Below, one piece after another: positions 26,404 to 33,058 of a stretch of DNA of 64,000 bases. Source of the stretch: Alloprevotella rava (lineage in GTDB: Bacteria > Bacteroidota > Bacteroidia > Bacteroidales > Bacteroidaceae); the NCBI RefSeq assembly GCF_014195585.1, contig NZ_JACICA010000001.1:186001-250000 (forward strand), written 5' to 3'. The notes under the pieces are model-generated. The model searched no databases. It was not told the DNA's origin and was given only the letters and a program-made list of their open reading frames with translations. The position numbers were made by a program, and so were the translations under genes. Position 1 is the first letter of the stretch; every line of letters starts with the position of its first letter.

Positions 26404-27621
26404 TTAAAGATCTGGTTTGTGAATGATGTTTCTATATACTGATGTTAATTTTTTTAAAGCTTTAAAGTTAGTCTTGTCTAAATAATCTATTTTGCTTCCT
26501 TCTGCCATTTTTAGAGATTCATTACATAAATTTAAGCGATGAATCATTGGGATAACAACACTATTGACATGATGATAATAATTACATATTTCTTTTTCTG
26601 AAGAAGGGAGTTTATATCCCTTTGTAGAACTTGAAATAATTACATCATTATCTCGTAATTTTCCTATCACCTTATTCCTAAAAACTTGTTCTGAGATTTT
26701 TGGGAAATTATTTAATTCCATTGCCCTCATTAGCTCTTTTGTTTGAATATATTTTCTGTAAGAGTTGTATTGATATCGGAATAGGAGATAGTTCAAAACA
26801 AAAACTTGGCGTTTAATATCTTCATTATTGGAATTTATGTTTCTATTACAGAAGTCAATAGCTTTTCTATATACTATTTGTACTATATTTCTATCATAGT
26901 CTGGTGATCCCTCTGCATGTTCAAAGAGGCTCTTGTCATAGCTTTGAGGGAAGAATCTTATTTTTGCTATTTTTGTGTTTATTATATTAAGAAAATGAAT
27001 ATTGTTGGGAACCTTCTTTTTTTTCTCATCATCATATATATATGATAAGGTTCCAGCTATTAAATCTGCTAATTGGATAGCATTAGTTGTTTTACTATTA
27101 ACAACCTTGAAAAATTCTTTGTCAAAAAGTGTTATAGGTTTTCTGTTTGAATTTACGTAGTTCGTAAATTCTCGTACATACTCATTATTTCCAATTTCAT
27201 CTGTGATTATATTTAAAGATGGGTAAGTAGAGCGTAGTTCTTCATACACTTTTTCATTGAGAAACTTATAGAAGGTTGCTTTACTTTTGGTTATTCCATG
27301 ATCTGTAAAAATTGCTCGTTTATCAGCAATAAAAGCGAAAAAACTAAAGGGTAAATCTTTTATTTTATCTAAAATTTTAGCTCTACGTTTATGATTCCCT
27401 TTTATGTTATTAGACTTGATTTCAGAGTTATTAAAATCTTTATTTCTAATATCTTGTAGTTTCTTGTCTATTAATTCTATATCTGAACTTTTTACAATTA
27501 TAGCAACAATAATGAAAAGTGGAGAATCTTGATTGTATTGTTTAAAACCATATCCACCACATTCATCAAGATAGGCATAAATATCATTATTTCCATTAAA
27601 AATATTCTCTGTTTCAGTCAT
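26404..27621 (-). CDS. DUF3800 protein with C-terminal winged-helix-like region
   Basis: A 405-residue protein from ATG 27621; an in-frame TTG at 27654 is excluded because it overlaps the promoter box. The N-terminal half is a DUF3800 domain: DIYAYLDECGGYGF (Asp-Glu pair at 19-20), a central IADKRAIF region, IITDEIGN and NAIQLADLIAGTLSYIYDD. DUF3800 proteins are predicted to be nuclease-like and are often found in phages, mobile elements and defence islands. The C-terminal half has a stretch (FRNKVIGKLRDNDVIIS, then GYKLP) that looks like a winged helix. The gene is strikingly AT-rich compared with its neighbours, suggesting recent acquisition. It has its own promoter and lies next to an IS element. 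Confidence 0.82.
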   Translation of the reverse strand: MTETENIFNGNNDIYAYLDECGGYGFKQYNQDSPLFIIVAIIVKSSDIELIDKKLQDIRNKDFNNSEIKSNNIKGNHKRRAKILDKIKDLPFSFFAFIADKRAIFTDHGITKSKATFYKFLNEKVYEELRSTYPSLNIITDEIGNNEYVREFTNYVNSNRKPITLFDKEFFKVVNSKTTNAIQLADLIAGTLSYIYDDEKKKKVPNNIHFLNIINTKIAKIRFFPQSYDKSLFEHAEGSPDYDRNIVQIVYRKAIDFCNRNINSNNEDIKRQVFVLNYLLFRYQYNSYRKYIQTKELMRAMELNNFPKISEQVFRNKVIGKLRDNDVIISSSTKGYKLPSSEKEICNYYHHVNSVVIPMIHRLNLCNESLKMAEGSKIDYLDKTNFKALKKLTSVYRNIIHKPDL

Positions 27622-27651
27622 ATGATTATTAAGAATTTGTTTATTACTATA

Positions 27652-27659
27652 CAAAGGTA
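27652..27659 (-). promoter_or_regulatory. -7 promoter box TACCTTTG for the DUF3800 gene
   Basis: Minus-strand TACCTTTG fits TAnnTTTG and lies 30 nt upstream of ATG 27621. Between here and the repeat at 27852 nothing else is evident. Confidence 0.5.
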
Positions 27660-27851
27660 TAATGTTTTCTTAAGAATATCAAGTTATATGTTTGAGGATA
27701 TATAGAGTTTGGAATGAAGATCATAAACTTCTATGATATGTGAATAAAGAATTGGGCTATTTTATTTCATAATATATCTTGCTTTTTATTTTTAGTTGTA
27801 TCTTTTCTGCTTTAGGAGATAAAGAAGTAGTTGAGAAAGTCTTTGTGGCTG

Positions 27852-27962
27852 CTGTGCGACATCGCCGGTGTCGGAGAGTAGCGAGAGCACTCTATCCACG
27901 GGTTCGCCCTTCGGGTATCACTCGCAGTTACGCATGGTGTGTTCCCGCTGGGGGATAGTGGG
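27852..27962. repeat. Three-hairpin CCGG-rich dispersed repeat, copy 2
   Basis: A diverged copy of 3247-3354: GACATCGCCGGTGTCGG, then CCACGGGTTCGCCCTTCGGG, then CAGTTACGCATGGTGTG and a decayed GTTCCCGCTGGGGGAT stem. Some stems carry unpaired substitutions, so this copy looks older. Confidence 0.7.
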
Positions 27963-27994
27963 AGAATGTTGTGGGTATGTCTCGCTGGAAACTT

Positions 27995-28065
27995 TCCTTA
28001 TTGCGCTGGTTGATGCAATAAGGGAGTGAGCTGAGAGCCTTATTGCGTTGGAGAATACAATAAGG
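27995..28065. repeat. AATAAGG/CAGCTG palindromic repeat cluster, copy 3
   Basis: CCTTATTGCG, CAATAAGGGAGTGAGCTGAG, CCTTATTGCG and CAATAAGG in close succession, directly left of the terminator hairpin that the IS element interrupts. The central CAGCTG is altered to GAGCTG. Confidence 0.65.
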
Positions 28066-28138
28066 AGAAAAAGAGAAACTACTGAAGAGAGTGTCCTGTA
28101 CTAAATAAGTTGACAGTTCATAAACTCAAAAAAAGATT

Positions 28139-28513
28139 ATGTCAAGATTAAAGTACAGCGAAACAGAGAAAGTCCTGTTGTTGCGTTCTTACCTGCAAAG
28201 CGGTATGGACGCTAAAAATTTTTCACGTAGTCGTGGAGTTCCTTATACCACCTTCCGCTATATTTGCAAGCAATATGGCACTCCTGATCTCTCCACAATC
28301 GAACGACTTATGAAAGAAACAAAAATCCCGAATACTGTCGATGAACTCCAGTCTCAACTCTCTAAAGAGCGCAAAGCCTATGAGGCAGAGATTAAGCGCC
28401 TTAAGAAGGCTCTTTCTGAATCCGAATTGCGATGTTTGGCCAACTCCACCATGATAGATTTAGCGGAGAAAATGTTTAATATCCCCATCCGAAAAAAACG
28501 CGATGCCAAGTAA
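28139..28513 (+). CDS. IS3-family OrfA (transposase DNA-binding subunit)
   Basis: A 124-residue protein. A helix-turn-helix occupies about residues 8-50 (RSRGVPYTTFRYICKQYG is the recognition part) and a coiled coil with leucine-zipper spacing about 63-100 (VDELQSQLSKERKAYEAEIK). It binds the IS ends and regulates transposition. Near its end the codons CGA AAA AAA CGC contain a run of seven A (28492-28498) suited to -1 slippage. Shifting there gives a continuous frame into OrfB, so the active transposase is probably the fusion 28139-29406. Confidence 0.9.
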   Translation: MSRLKYSETEKVLLLRSYLQSGMDAKNFSRSRGVPYTTFRYICKQYGTPDLSTIERLMKETKIPNTVDELQSQLSKERKAYEAEIKRLKKALSESELRCLANSTMIDLAEKMFNIPIRKKRDAK

Positions 28514-28521
28514 TCTATACT

Positions 28522-29406
28522 TTGTCTCAGAGCCAGGAAGAGGATACGTCCGCGCGGCGTAATGTCTCCTTTCTCTGCGATTATCTTGGCATAAGCAGAC
28601 AAGGTTATTACAAGTATATAAATCAAGAAAAAGAAGAGGAAATCCTAGGAACGAGTATCGTCCTATATGCCACAGAGCTACGCAAGGACCTCCCCAAAGC
28701 AGGCATGCGCGAACTCTACGAACTGTGTCGTCGCAAGTTCCAATCTAAGTTCTCCATTGGTCGCGACCAATGCTACAATCTCTTCCGTTCCAACGGCCTG
28801 TGTCAGCGCTACCGCAAACGTCCTCGGACAACCTTTTCAAATCATAATTATTTCATTTTCGATGACTTACTTAATACAACCCCAAAACTCAAGCCCACCC
28901 ATTTCGGTCAACTCTGTGTTGCCGACATCACCTATGTTGCCACTCAACAAGGTTGGGCCTACCTCTCACTGGTAACAGATGCCGCCTCAAGAGTCATAGT
29001 AGGTTGGCAGCTCCATCCCACCTTATCCAAAGACGGCCCCATAGAAGCCATGAAGAAAGCTATCGACTTCTATAGAGTCAACCATGTCAACCCAGCAGGG
29101 CTCATCCACCACTCCGACCGAGGCACTCAATATTGCTGCAATGAATACATTGCGCTATTGAAAGACCTCGGAATAAGAGCCAGTATGACTCAAACAGGCG
29201 ACCCTCTACACAATGCCCTAGCAGAGAGAATCAACAACACCGTAAAGAACGGATGGCTCTTTGAAACAGAAGAAAAGAGCTTCGAGGAAGTAAAGCAACT
29301 CGTGCAAAAAGCCGTTGATATATACAATCGAGTACGCCCCCATCAAAGTTTAGAAATGAGGACACCTCTCGAAGAAATGAAACGCTTATTAGAACAAGCA
29401 GCATAG
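28522..29406 (+). CDS. IS3-family OrfB (DDE transposase/integrase)
   Basis: A 294-residue retroviral-integrase-type transposase. An N-terminal HTH_21-like region (about 20-80, with SRQGYYKYI and ELYELCRRKF) precedes the rve core. The DDE triad is visible: VADITYVATQQGW (first Asp), HHSDRGTQY (second Asp) and NALAERINNTVKNGWL (Glu). The frame is open upstream to the A7 slip site at 28492, and the only nearby start is TTG 28522, so expression as an OrfAB frameshift fusion is more likely than separate initiation. Confidence 0.9.
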   Translation: MSQSQEEDTSARRNVSFLCDYLGISRQGYYKYINQEKEEEILGTSIVLYATELRKDLPKAGMRELYELCRRKFQSKFSIGRDQCYNLFRSNGLCQRYRKRPRTTFSNHNYFIFDDLLNTTPKLKPTHFGQLCVADITYVATQQGWAYLSLVTDAASRVIVGWQLHPTLSKDGPIEAMKKAIDFYRVNHVNPAGLIHHSDRGTQYCCNEYIALLKDLGIRASMTQTGDPLHNALAERINNTVKNGWLFETEEKSFEEVKQLVQKAVDIYNRVRPHQSLEMRTPLEEMKRLLEQAA

Positions 29407-29542
29407 CACAATGTCTCTCGGGGGCTACTCGCCCCCTGCCGACAGCACCCCCTCGGTGTTTTTCATACCTCTAGCAGCCATCGCAAATAAAATAGAAAGC
29501 CAAATAAATTAAAAATCCTTATCTTTACCACCATAAGGCAAG

Positions 29543-29641
29543 TGTCAACCTAAAACAGATTTAGGAATAACAATGACAACCTCCCATAAAACTTCAGGAG
29601 CTGTCAACCAAAAGATATTTTAACAAACAGAACTGTCAACC
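29543..29641 (+). repeat. Four spaced TGTCAACC motifs near the right end of the IS
   Basis: TGTCAACC at 29543, the variant TGACAACC at 29574, TGTCAACC at 29602 and again at 29634, spaced 31, 28 and 32 bp. The left end has a single copy in the opposite sense (GTTGACAG at about 28109). They may be transposase-binding sites. The stretch 29407-29542 holds a GGGGGC/GCCCCC hairpin just after orfB and no gene. Confidence 0.55.
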
Positions 29642-29687
29642 TTTTTCAGTACAGAGCAGAGTGTCACTCTTCAGTAGTTTTAATTTT

Positions 29688-29875
29688 TTGTTGTCACGTC
29701 GTCACGTTGTCACACTTTGTTTTTATGTGATTGATTATCAGTGTTGTGAAGCATATATTGAAGTGTGACAACAAAATACTGGATGAAATTTGTTGTCACA
29801 CTTGAAAAATGCTTTTAATATGCTGAAAATAAGGTGAATATCTGCTAGGCGTGACAACGTGACGACGTGACAACG
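29688..29875. repeat. TTGTTGTCAC four-unit palindromic element, copy B
   Basis: Outer arms TTGTTGTCACGTCGTCACG and CGTGACGACGTGACAAC; inner arms AGTGTGACAACA (near 29762) and TTTGTTGTCACACTT (near 29789). The right outer arm ends 4 nt from the stop codon of the VirE-type gene, so the element is transcribed as that gene's 3' untranslated region. Confidence 0.78.
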
Positions 29876-29878
29876 AAA

Positions 29879-31978
29879 TTATGAAACCTCTGGAGAGCCT
29901 TCAACTACATAGTATAAACGTGATGTGCGCGTGCGGCGATTTTCCAACTTCATTTTTTGCAAATATCGTCCAAAGTTATTTATCTGCCCCATCGGTATTG
30001 CTATGCGGGAATACTTCTGGAGGCGTTCGATGATGTGGGTAGGGGTGAGCCATTCGCCAGTTTCGGAGGGAGTGGGCTGGCGAAAATAGGCTTGGAAGAG
30101 TTGGACCACATAGGGGAGTTGCTCGAACGATTGGTTTTGCTCTTGCACGTAGGTTTCTTCCGAAGTGTCGAGCCAGTAGCGTTCGCGGTGATAGAGCGCA
30201 TGGAGAAGTTCGGCATAGAGTTGCTCGTAGTGGATGGGAGTTTCTACATCGATGGGCGCGGTGATGTTCACACAGATGAAGCGGCGACTACCTGTTGGGT
30301 CGGTCAAGAGGTCAGTGCGGTTACTCGTGCCGATGAACGAAGCATAGCGTGGGAGAGTGACGGCTGTGGTGGCATAAGGACGGCGCACACTGATGGAGGG
30401 AGCTTGCAGCAAGTATTTGATATGAGCTTGCTGCGACTCGCGATATTGGTCGAACTCATCGATGTTGATGAGCAAGTAGCGGTTGAGGGCGAGGGCAGCA
30501 TCGCGTCGGCTAGTGAGATCAAGACTGTCGGTGTAAGCTATGCGCAGTTCGGGCGGGAGGAGCTGATTGCAGAATGTGGATTTATGACAGCCCTGTGGGC
30601 CTACGAGCAGTGGAGAAATCTGGTTGCCGTGGCGTTCGTCGAAATGAAGCCAATGAGCCACCATGCCGAGCAGCCAGCGACGGAAGAGTTGCGACCAACG
30701 TGGATTGTTGCACGGAATGCGTTGTGCTAGTTGGGCGATGCGCTCTTTTCCGTCCCATTGCGGCAAATGGTCGAAGTAGTGCTGCACAGAATTGAAATGC
30801 AGTGGGCGAGCACGGAGGTAACGCGTCATGTCGGGCGAGAGGAGATTGATTCCCTCTTTCTGTGCCTCCAGTTCCATAGTGCTTTGCACGTGTTCGTCAA
30901 CGGGACAGAAATGGGGTTGCGAAGAATGGCGACAGCGATACTCAAGTTGCCCCAACAAGGTGTTGAAGCGCACTTCGTAGCGTCGTTGCATAAATTCTTC
31001 GAGGCGAAGAGCTATCTCCTGCAAGCGATTCAGCCCAATAGTATTTGCCGGGGTGCACGAACGATCGTAGACATTATGGAGCACACAGCGCACATAGTCC
31101 GGTTCGAGGCGATGGAAGAAACACTGCGCTTGATGGATGGTTTCCTCCTCCGCAAGGCCATCAGCGCAGCAAGCCTCGCCCAGAAGCGGAAGCAGCTGCT
31201 CGTCGGAGAGGTGATCTGCCTGTTTGCGCAAGAGTTCGTTGAGGAGCAAATGGAAGCGACGTTGCGCCATGAGTGTAGAGAGTTGGGCGGTTGCTGGGCG
31301 CTTGCTATCGGGCGTCTCCGTGAGTGGTTGGGGCATCTGATGAGGCTGCTGGAGAATAAACGGCACGGCATCGGTACGGAAAAAGGCCGCAGCATCGGCA
31401 GAAAGGAGAAAACGCTGCTGAGAGAGAGCCGCATTGCGGAGAGAAAGGCGACCGCTGCAATGCTCCACGAGCGGTGCATAAACGCGTACGCCCCACTGCC
31501 ATGCGTGGGCATGGAAGCTTTGGATATCGTTAGGAACTTGCGGTAAGTCTCCATTGGGCAATGTAGCACGCATAAGAATCTTCACACTGTGTGCATCAAT
31601 GCCTAAGAAGGCGGCGAGCGTTTGCGGCTGTTGGCTAACCGCCTCCCGCACTTTTTCGGCTTTTTCGGTAGACGCAAGGGGGAGTGTTTCGAGAACTATA
31701 ATACCATTGTAGTGTTTCCTACTAATCAGTCCGTCGCGATTGCGCGAGAATAGAAAAGCGGGGTGTACGAAAGCGGCACAGCCTAAGTCGAGTTGAGCGA
31801 CATCGGCACCATCACTGCTGCTGAAAGCTGAGGGTTGGAGAAGATAGCGTTCGCGATAAGCCGCAATGTGTTGCGCCTTTGCTGGTTGCTGAATGCGTTG
31901 TGCGAATTGGTTGAAGTCCATTTTGGACACGCATTGTCGGCCTGTCTCGTCGACAGTTCGGAGAATTGAAAAATACAT
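29879..31978 (-). CDS. VirE/VapE-type primase-helicase-like protein
   Basis: A 699-residue protein of the Bacteroidetes VirE N-terminal plus VapE/VirE (PF05272-type) architecture. Residues about 1-230 resemble the VirE_N/BT4734-like primase-related region; about 380-640 form a helicase-type ATPase with Walker A LLVGPQGCHKSTF near 458, Walker B LLINIDEFD near 502 and a sensor-like FIGTSNRTDLLTDPTGSRRF. Relatives occur in integrated elements and as single chromosomal genes. No integrase, excisionase or capsid gene accompanies it here. A structured leader lies upstream and a palindromic repeat abuts its stop codon. Role unknown: remnant of an element or a stand-alone gene. Confidence 0.85.
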   Translation of the reverse strand: MYFSILRTVDETGRQCVSKMDFNQFAQRIQQPAKAQHIAAYRERYLLQPSAFSSSDGADVAQLDLGCAAFVHPAFLFSRNRDGLISRKHYNGIIVLETLPLASTEKAEKVREAVSQQPQTLAAFLGIDAHSVKILMRATLPNGDLPQVPNDIQSFHAHAWQWGVRVYAPLVEHCSGRLSLRNAALSQQRFLLSADAAAFFRTDAVPFILQQPHQMPQPLTETPDSKRPATAQLSTLMAQRRFHLLLNELLRKQADHLSDEQLLPLLGEACCADGLAEEETIHQAQCFFHRLEPDYVRCVLHNVYDRSCTPANTIGLNRLQEIALRLEEFMQRRYEVRFNTLLGQLEYRCRHSSQPHFCPVDEHVQSTMELEAQKEGINLLSPDMTRYLRARPLHFNSVQHYFDHLPQWDGKERIAQLAQRIPCNNPRWSQLFRRWLLGMVAHWLHFDERHGNQISPLLVGPQGCHKSTFCNQLLPPELRIAYTDSLDLTSRRDAALALNRYLLINIDEFDQYRESQQAHIKYLLQAPSISVRRPYATTAVTLPRYASFIGTSNRTDLLTDPTGSRRFICVNITAPIDVETPIHYEQLYAELLHALYHRERYWLDTSEETYVQEQNQSFEQLPYVVQLFQAYFRQPTPSETGEWLTPTHIIERLQKYSRIAIPMGQINNFGRYLQKMKLENRRTRTSRLYYVVEGSPEVS

Positions 31979-32004
31979 GATAATTTATTTAGGTTAGTAA
32001 AGAT

Positions 32005-32053
32005 CCTGCACCTAGCGCAGGAGAATATGCAGCGAGAAGCGTCAAGTAACGCT
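32005..32053 (-). promoter_or_regulatory. Two stem-loops in the leader of the VirE-type gene
   Basis: CCTGC/GCAGG (32005-32021) and AGCGT/ACGCT (32038-32053) form two short hairpins 27-75 nt upstream of the ATG at 31978. The rest of 31979-32409 is AT-rich and holds only these and the nrf upstream region. Confidence 0.3.
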
Positions 32054-32258
32054 CCTTTAGCTTTTATAAATTGTCGTCTTCATGGGTTTGGTGCTACGAA
32101 GATAAGGATTTCTGTTAGGAAAATGAAATCTTAGGGTGCTTTGCTTTGAGTGAAACGAGAGAGACTGAGGGGGGGCTCCAAACAAAAGTTAGCGGAGTTG
32201 CCGTTTATGTTATTGTATGAAGCGGAGATAAAAAACTTTAAATGTCTTGCGGGAGTAT

Positions 32259-32279
32259 GGATGAAATACTATTTCATCC
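32259..32279 (+). promoter_or_regulatory. Palindrome upstream of nrfH, candidate operator
   Basis: GGATGAAAT ACT ATTTCATCC is a perfect 9-bp inverted repeat with a 3-nt centre, about 130 nt before the nrfH start. A weak -7-like box GAACTTTG lies downstream at 32374-32381. It could bind a dimeric regulator (for example of the Crp/Fnr type used for nitrite genes), but the regulator is not identifiable. Confidence 0.35.
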
Positions 32280-32409
32280 CGTAAAAAGTTATAAAAACTT
32301 AAAAATGGTCTCCTAATTAATGAGGATGTATAAAAAAGCTCCTTTTTCTTTTGCAGGATTAAAAATGTAAACTGAACTTTGCAAAAGGAACAACTATTAA
32401 GACTCTTAT

Positions 32410-33018
32410 ATGGGATTATTTTGTAAGATGAAAGCCCTGTGGAACGATTTCAAGAGTCGTCTTTCACGTGCAGAGAAAGTAGGTTTGATTCTACTTGTCG
32501 GCTGCATAGCAGGACTTGGAAGCCTGTTTTTATATACTCTCCGCTTTACAACGTATTTGGGGGATGACCCAGCAGCGTGCATGAACTGTCATGTGATGAC
32601 ACCTTATTATGCTACATGGGCACATAGTTCGCATGCTCATACTGCAACGTGTAACGATTGTCATGTTCCGCACAGCAGTGTGTTTGCAAAGTACTATTTC
32701 AAAGCGAAAGATGGTATTGGACACGTGGCTGCCTTTGTGACCAAAAGCGAGAAAGATGTTATCATGCTCAAAGAAGCGAGTGCGGAAGTGATAATGGATA
32801 ACTGTATACGTTGTCATACCCAGTTGAACACCGAACTGGTGAATACGGGGCGTATCGACTACATGATGGCGCAGCGTAACGAGGGGAAAGCTTGTTGGGA
32901 TTGCCACCGCGAAACACCGCATGGACGGGTGGGGCTTTCGAGCACTCCCAATGCTATTGTTCCTTATCCGCCTGCAACAGCTCCGCAATGGCTTCATAAA
33001 ACCGTTGGCGGACGGTAA
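32410..33018 (+). CDS. nrfH: Cytochrome c nitrite reductase small subunit NrfH
   Basis: A 202-residue NapC/NirT-type membrane tetraheme cytochrome. One N-terminal membrane helix (about 24-44) precedes four CxxCH heme sites: CMNCH 57-61, CNDCH 81-85, CIRCH 132-136 and CWDCH 162-166. It oxidises menaquinol and passes electrons to NrfA. nrfA follows after 40 nt, and the heme-attachment proteins ResB/CcsA follow nrfA, so this is a complete ammonifying nitrite reductase unit. Start at the ATG preceding the membrane anchor. Confidence 0.96.
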   Translation: MGLFCKMKALWNDFKSRLSRAEKVGLILLVGCIAGLGSLFLYTLRFTTYLGDDPAACMNCHVMTPYYATWAHSSHAHTATCNDCHVPHSSVFAKYYFKAKDGIGHVAAFVTKSEKDVIMLKEASAEVIMDNCIRCHTQLNTELVNTGRIDYMMAQRNEGKACWDCHRETPHGRVGLSSTPNAIVPYPPATAPQWLHKTVGGR

Positions 33019-33058
33019 TATTTTTTTCTATTTGTAAAAACTAAAAAATCATATTATT

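Larger units (their letters stand above)
28092..29658 (+). mobile_element. IS3-family insertion sequence, apparently complete (1567 bp)
   Basis: The element starts TGTCCTGTACT and ends AGTACAGAGCA. Imperfect terminal inverted repeats of about 25 bp share TGTACT and TTGACAGTTC. It is flanked by a 3-bp direct repeat GAG (28089-28091 and 29659-29661), as expected for IS3-family transposition. It carries orfA and orfB in a -1 frame relation. About 250 bp of non-coding DNA with spaced TGTCAACC motifs follows orfB. Both open frames look intact, so it may still move. Confidence 0.88.
28076..29680. terminator. Intrinsic terminator hairpin split by an IS insertion in its loop
   Basis: The left arm AAACTACTGAAGAG (28076-28089) is an exact inverted copy of CTCTTCAGTAGTTT (29667-29680). 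Removing the IS (28092-29658) and one copy of the 3-bp duplication gives a 14-bp stem with a 7-nt loop followed by TTTTAATTTTTT on the + strand and a T-rich tail on the - strand. It would terminate the VirE-type gene at 29879 on the minus strand and possibly transcripts from the other side. Confidence 0.75.

Noticed and set aside
30731-31546. Long + strand frame (271 codons) opposite the VirE-type gene
   Set aside because: It is the antisense shadow of the helicase gene, whose Walker motifs and full length identify the coding strand.
31979-32409. Possible riboswitch in the VirE/nrf gap
   Set aside because: Only two short hairpins and one palindrome are visible; they match no riboswitch layout I can recognise.
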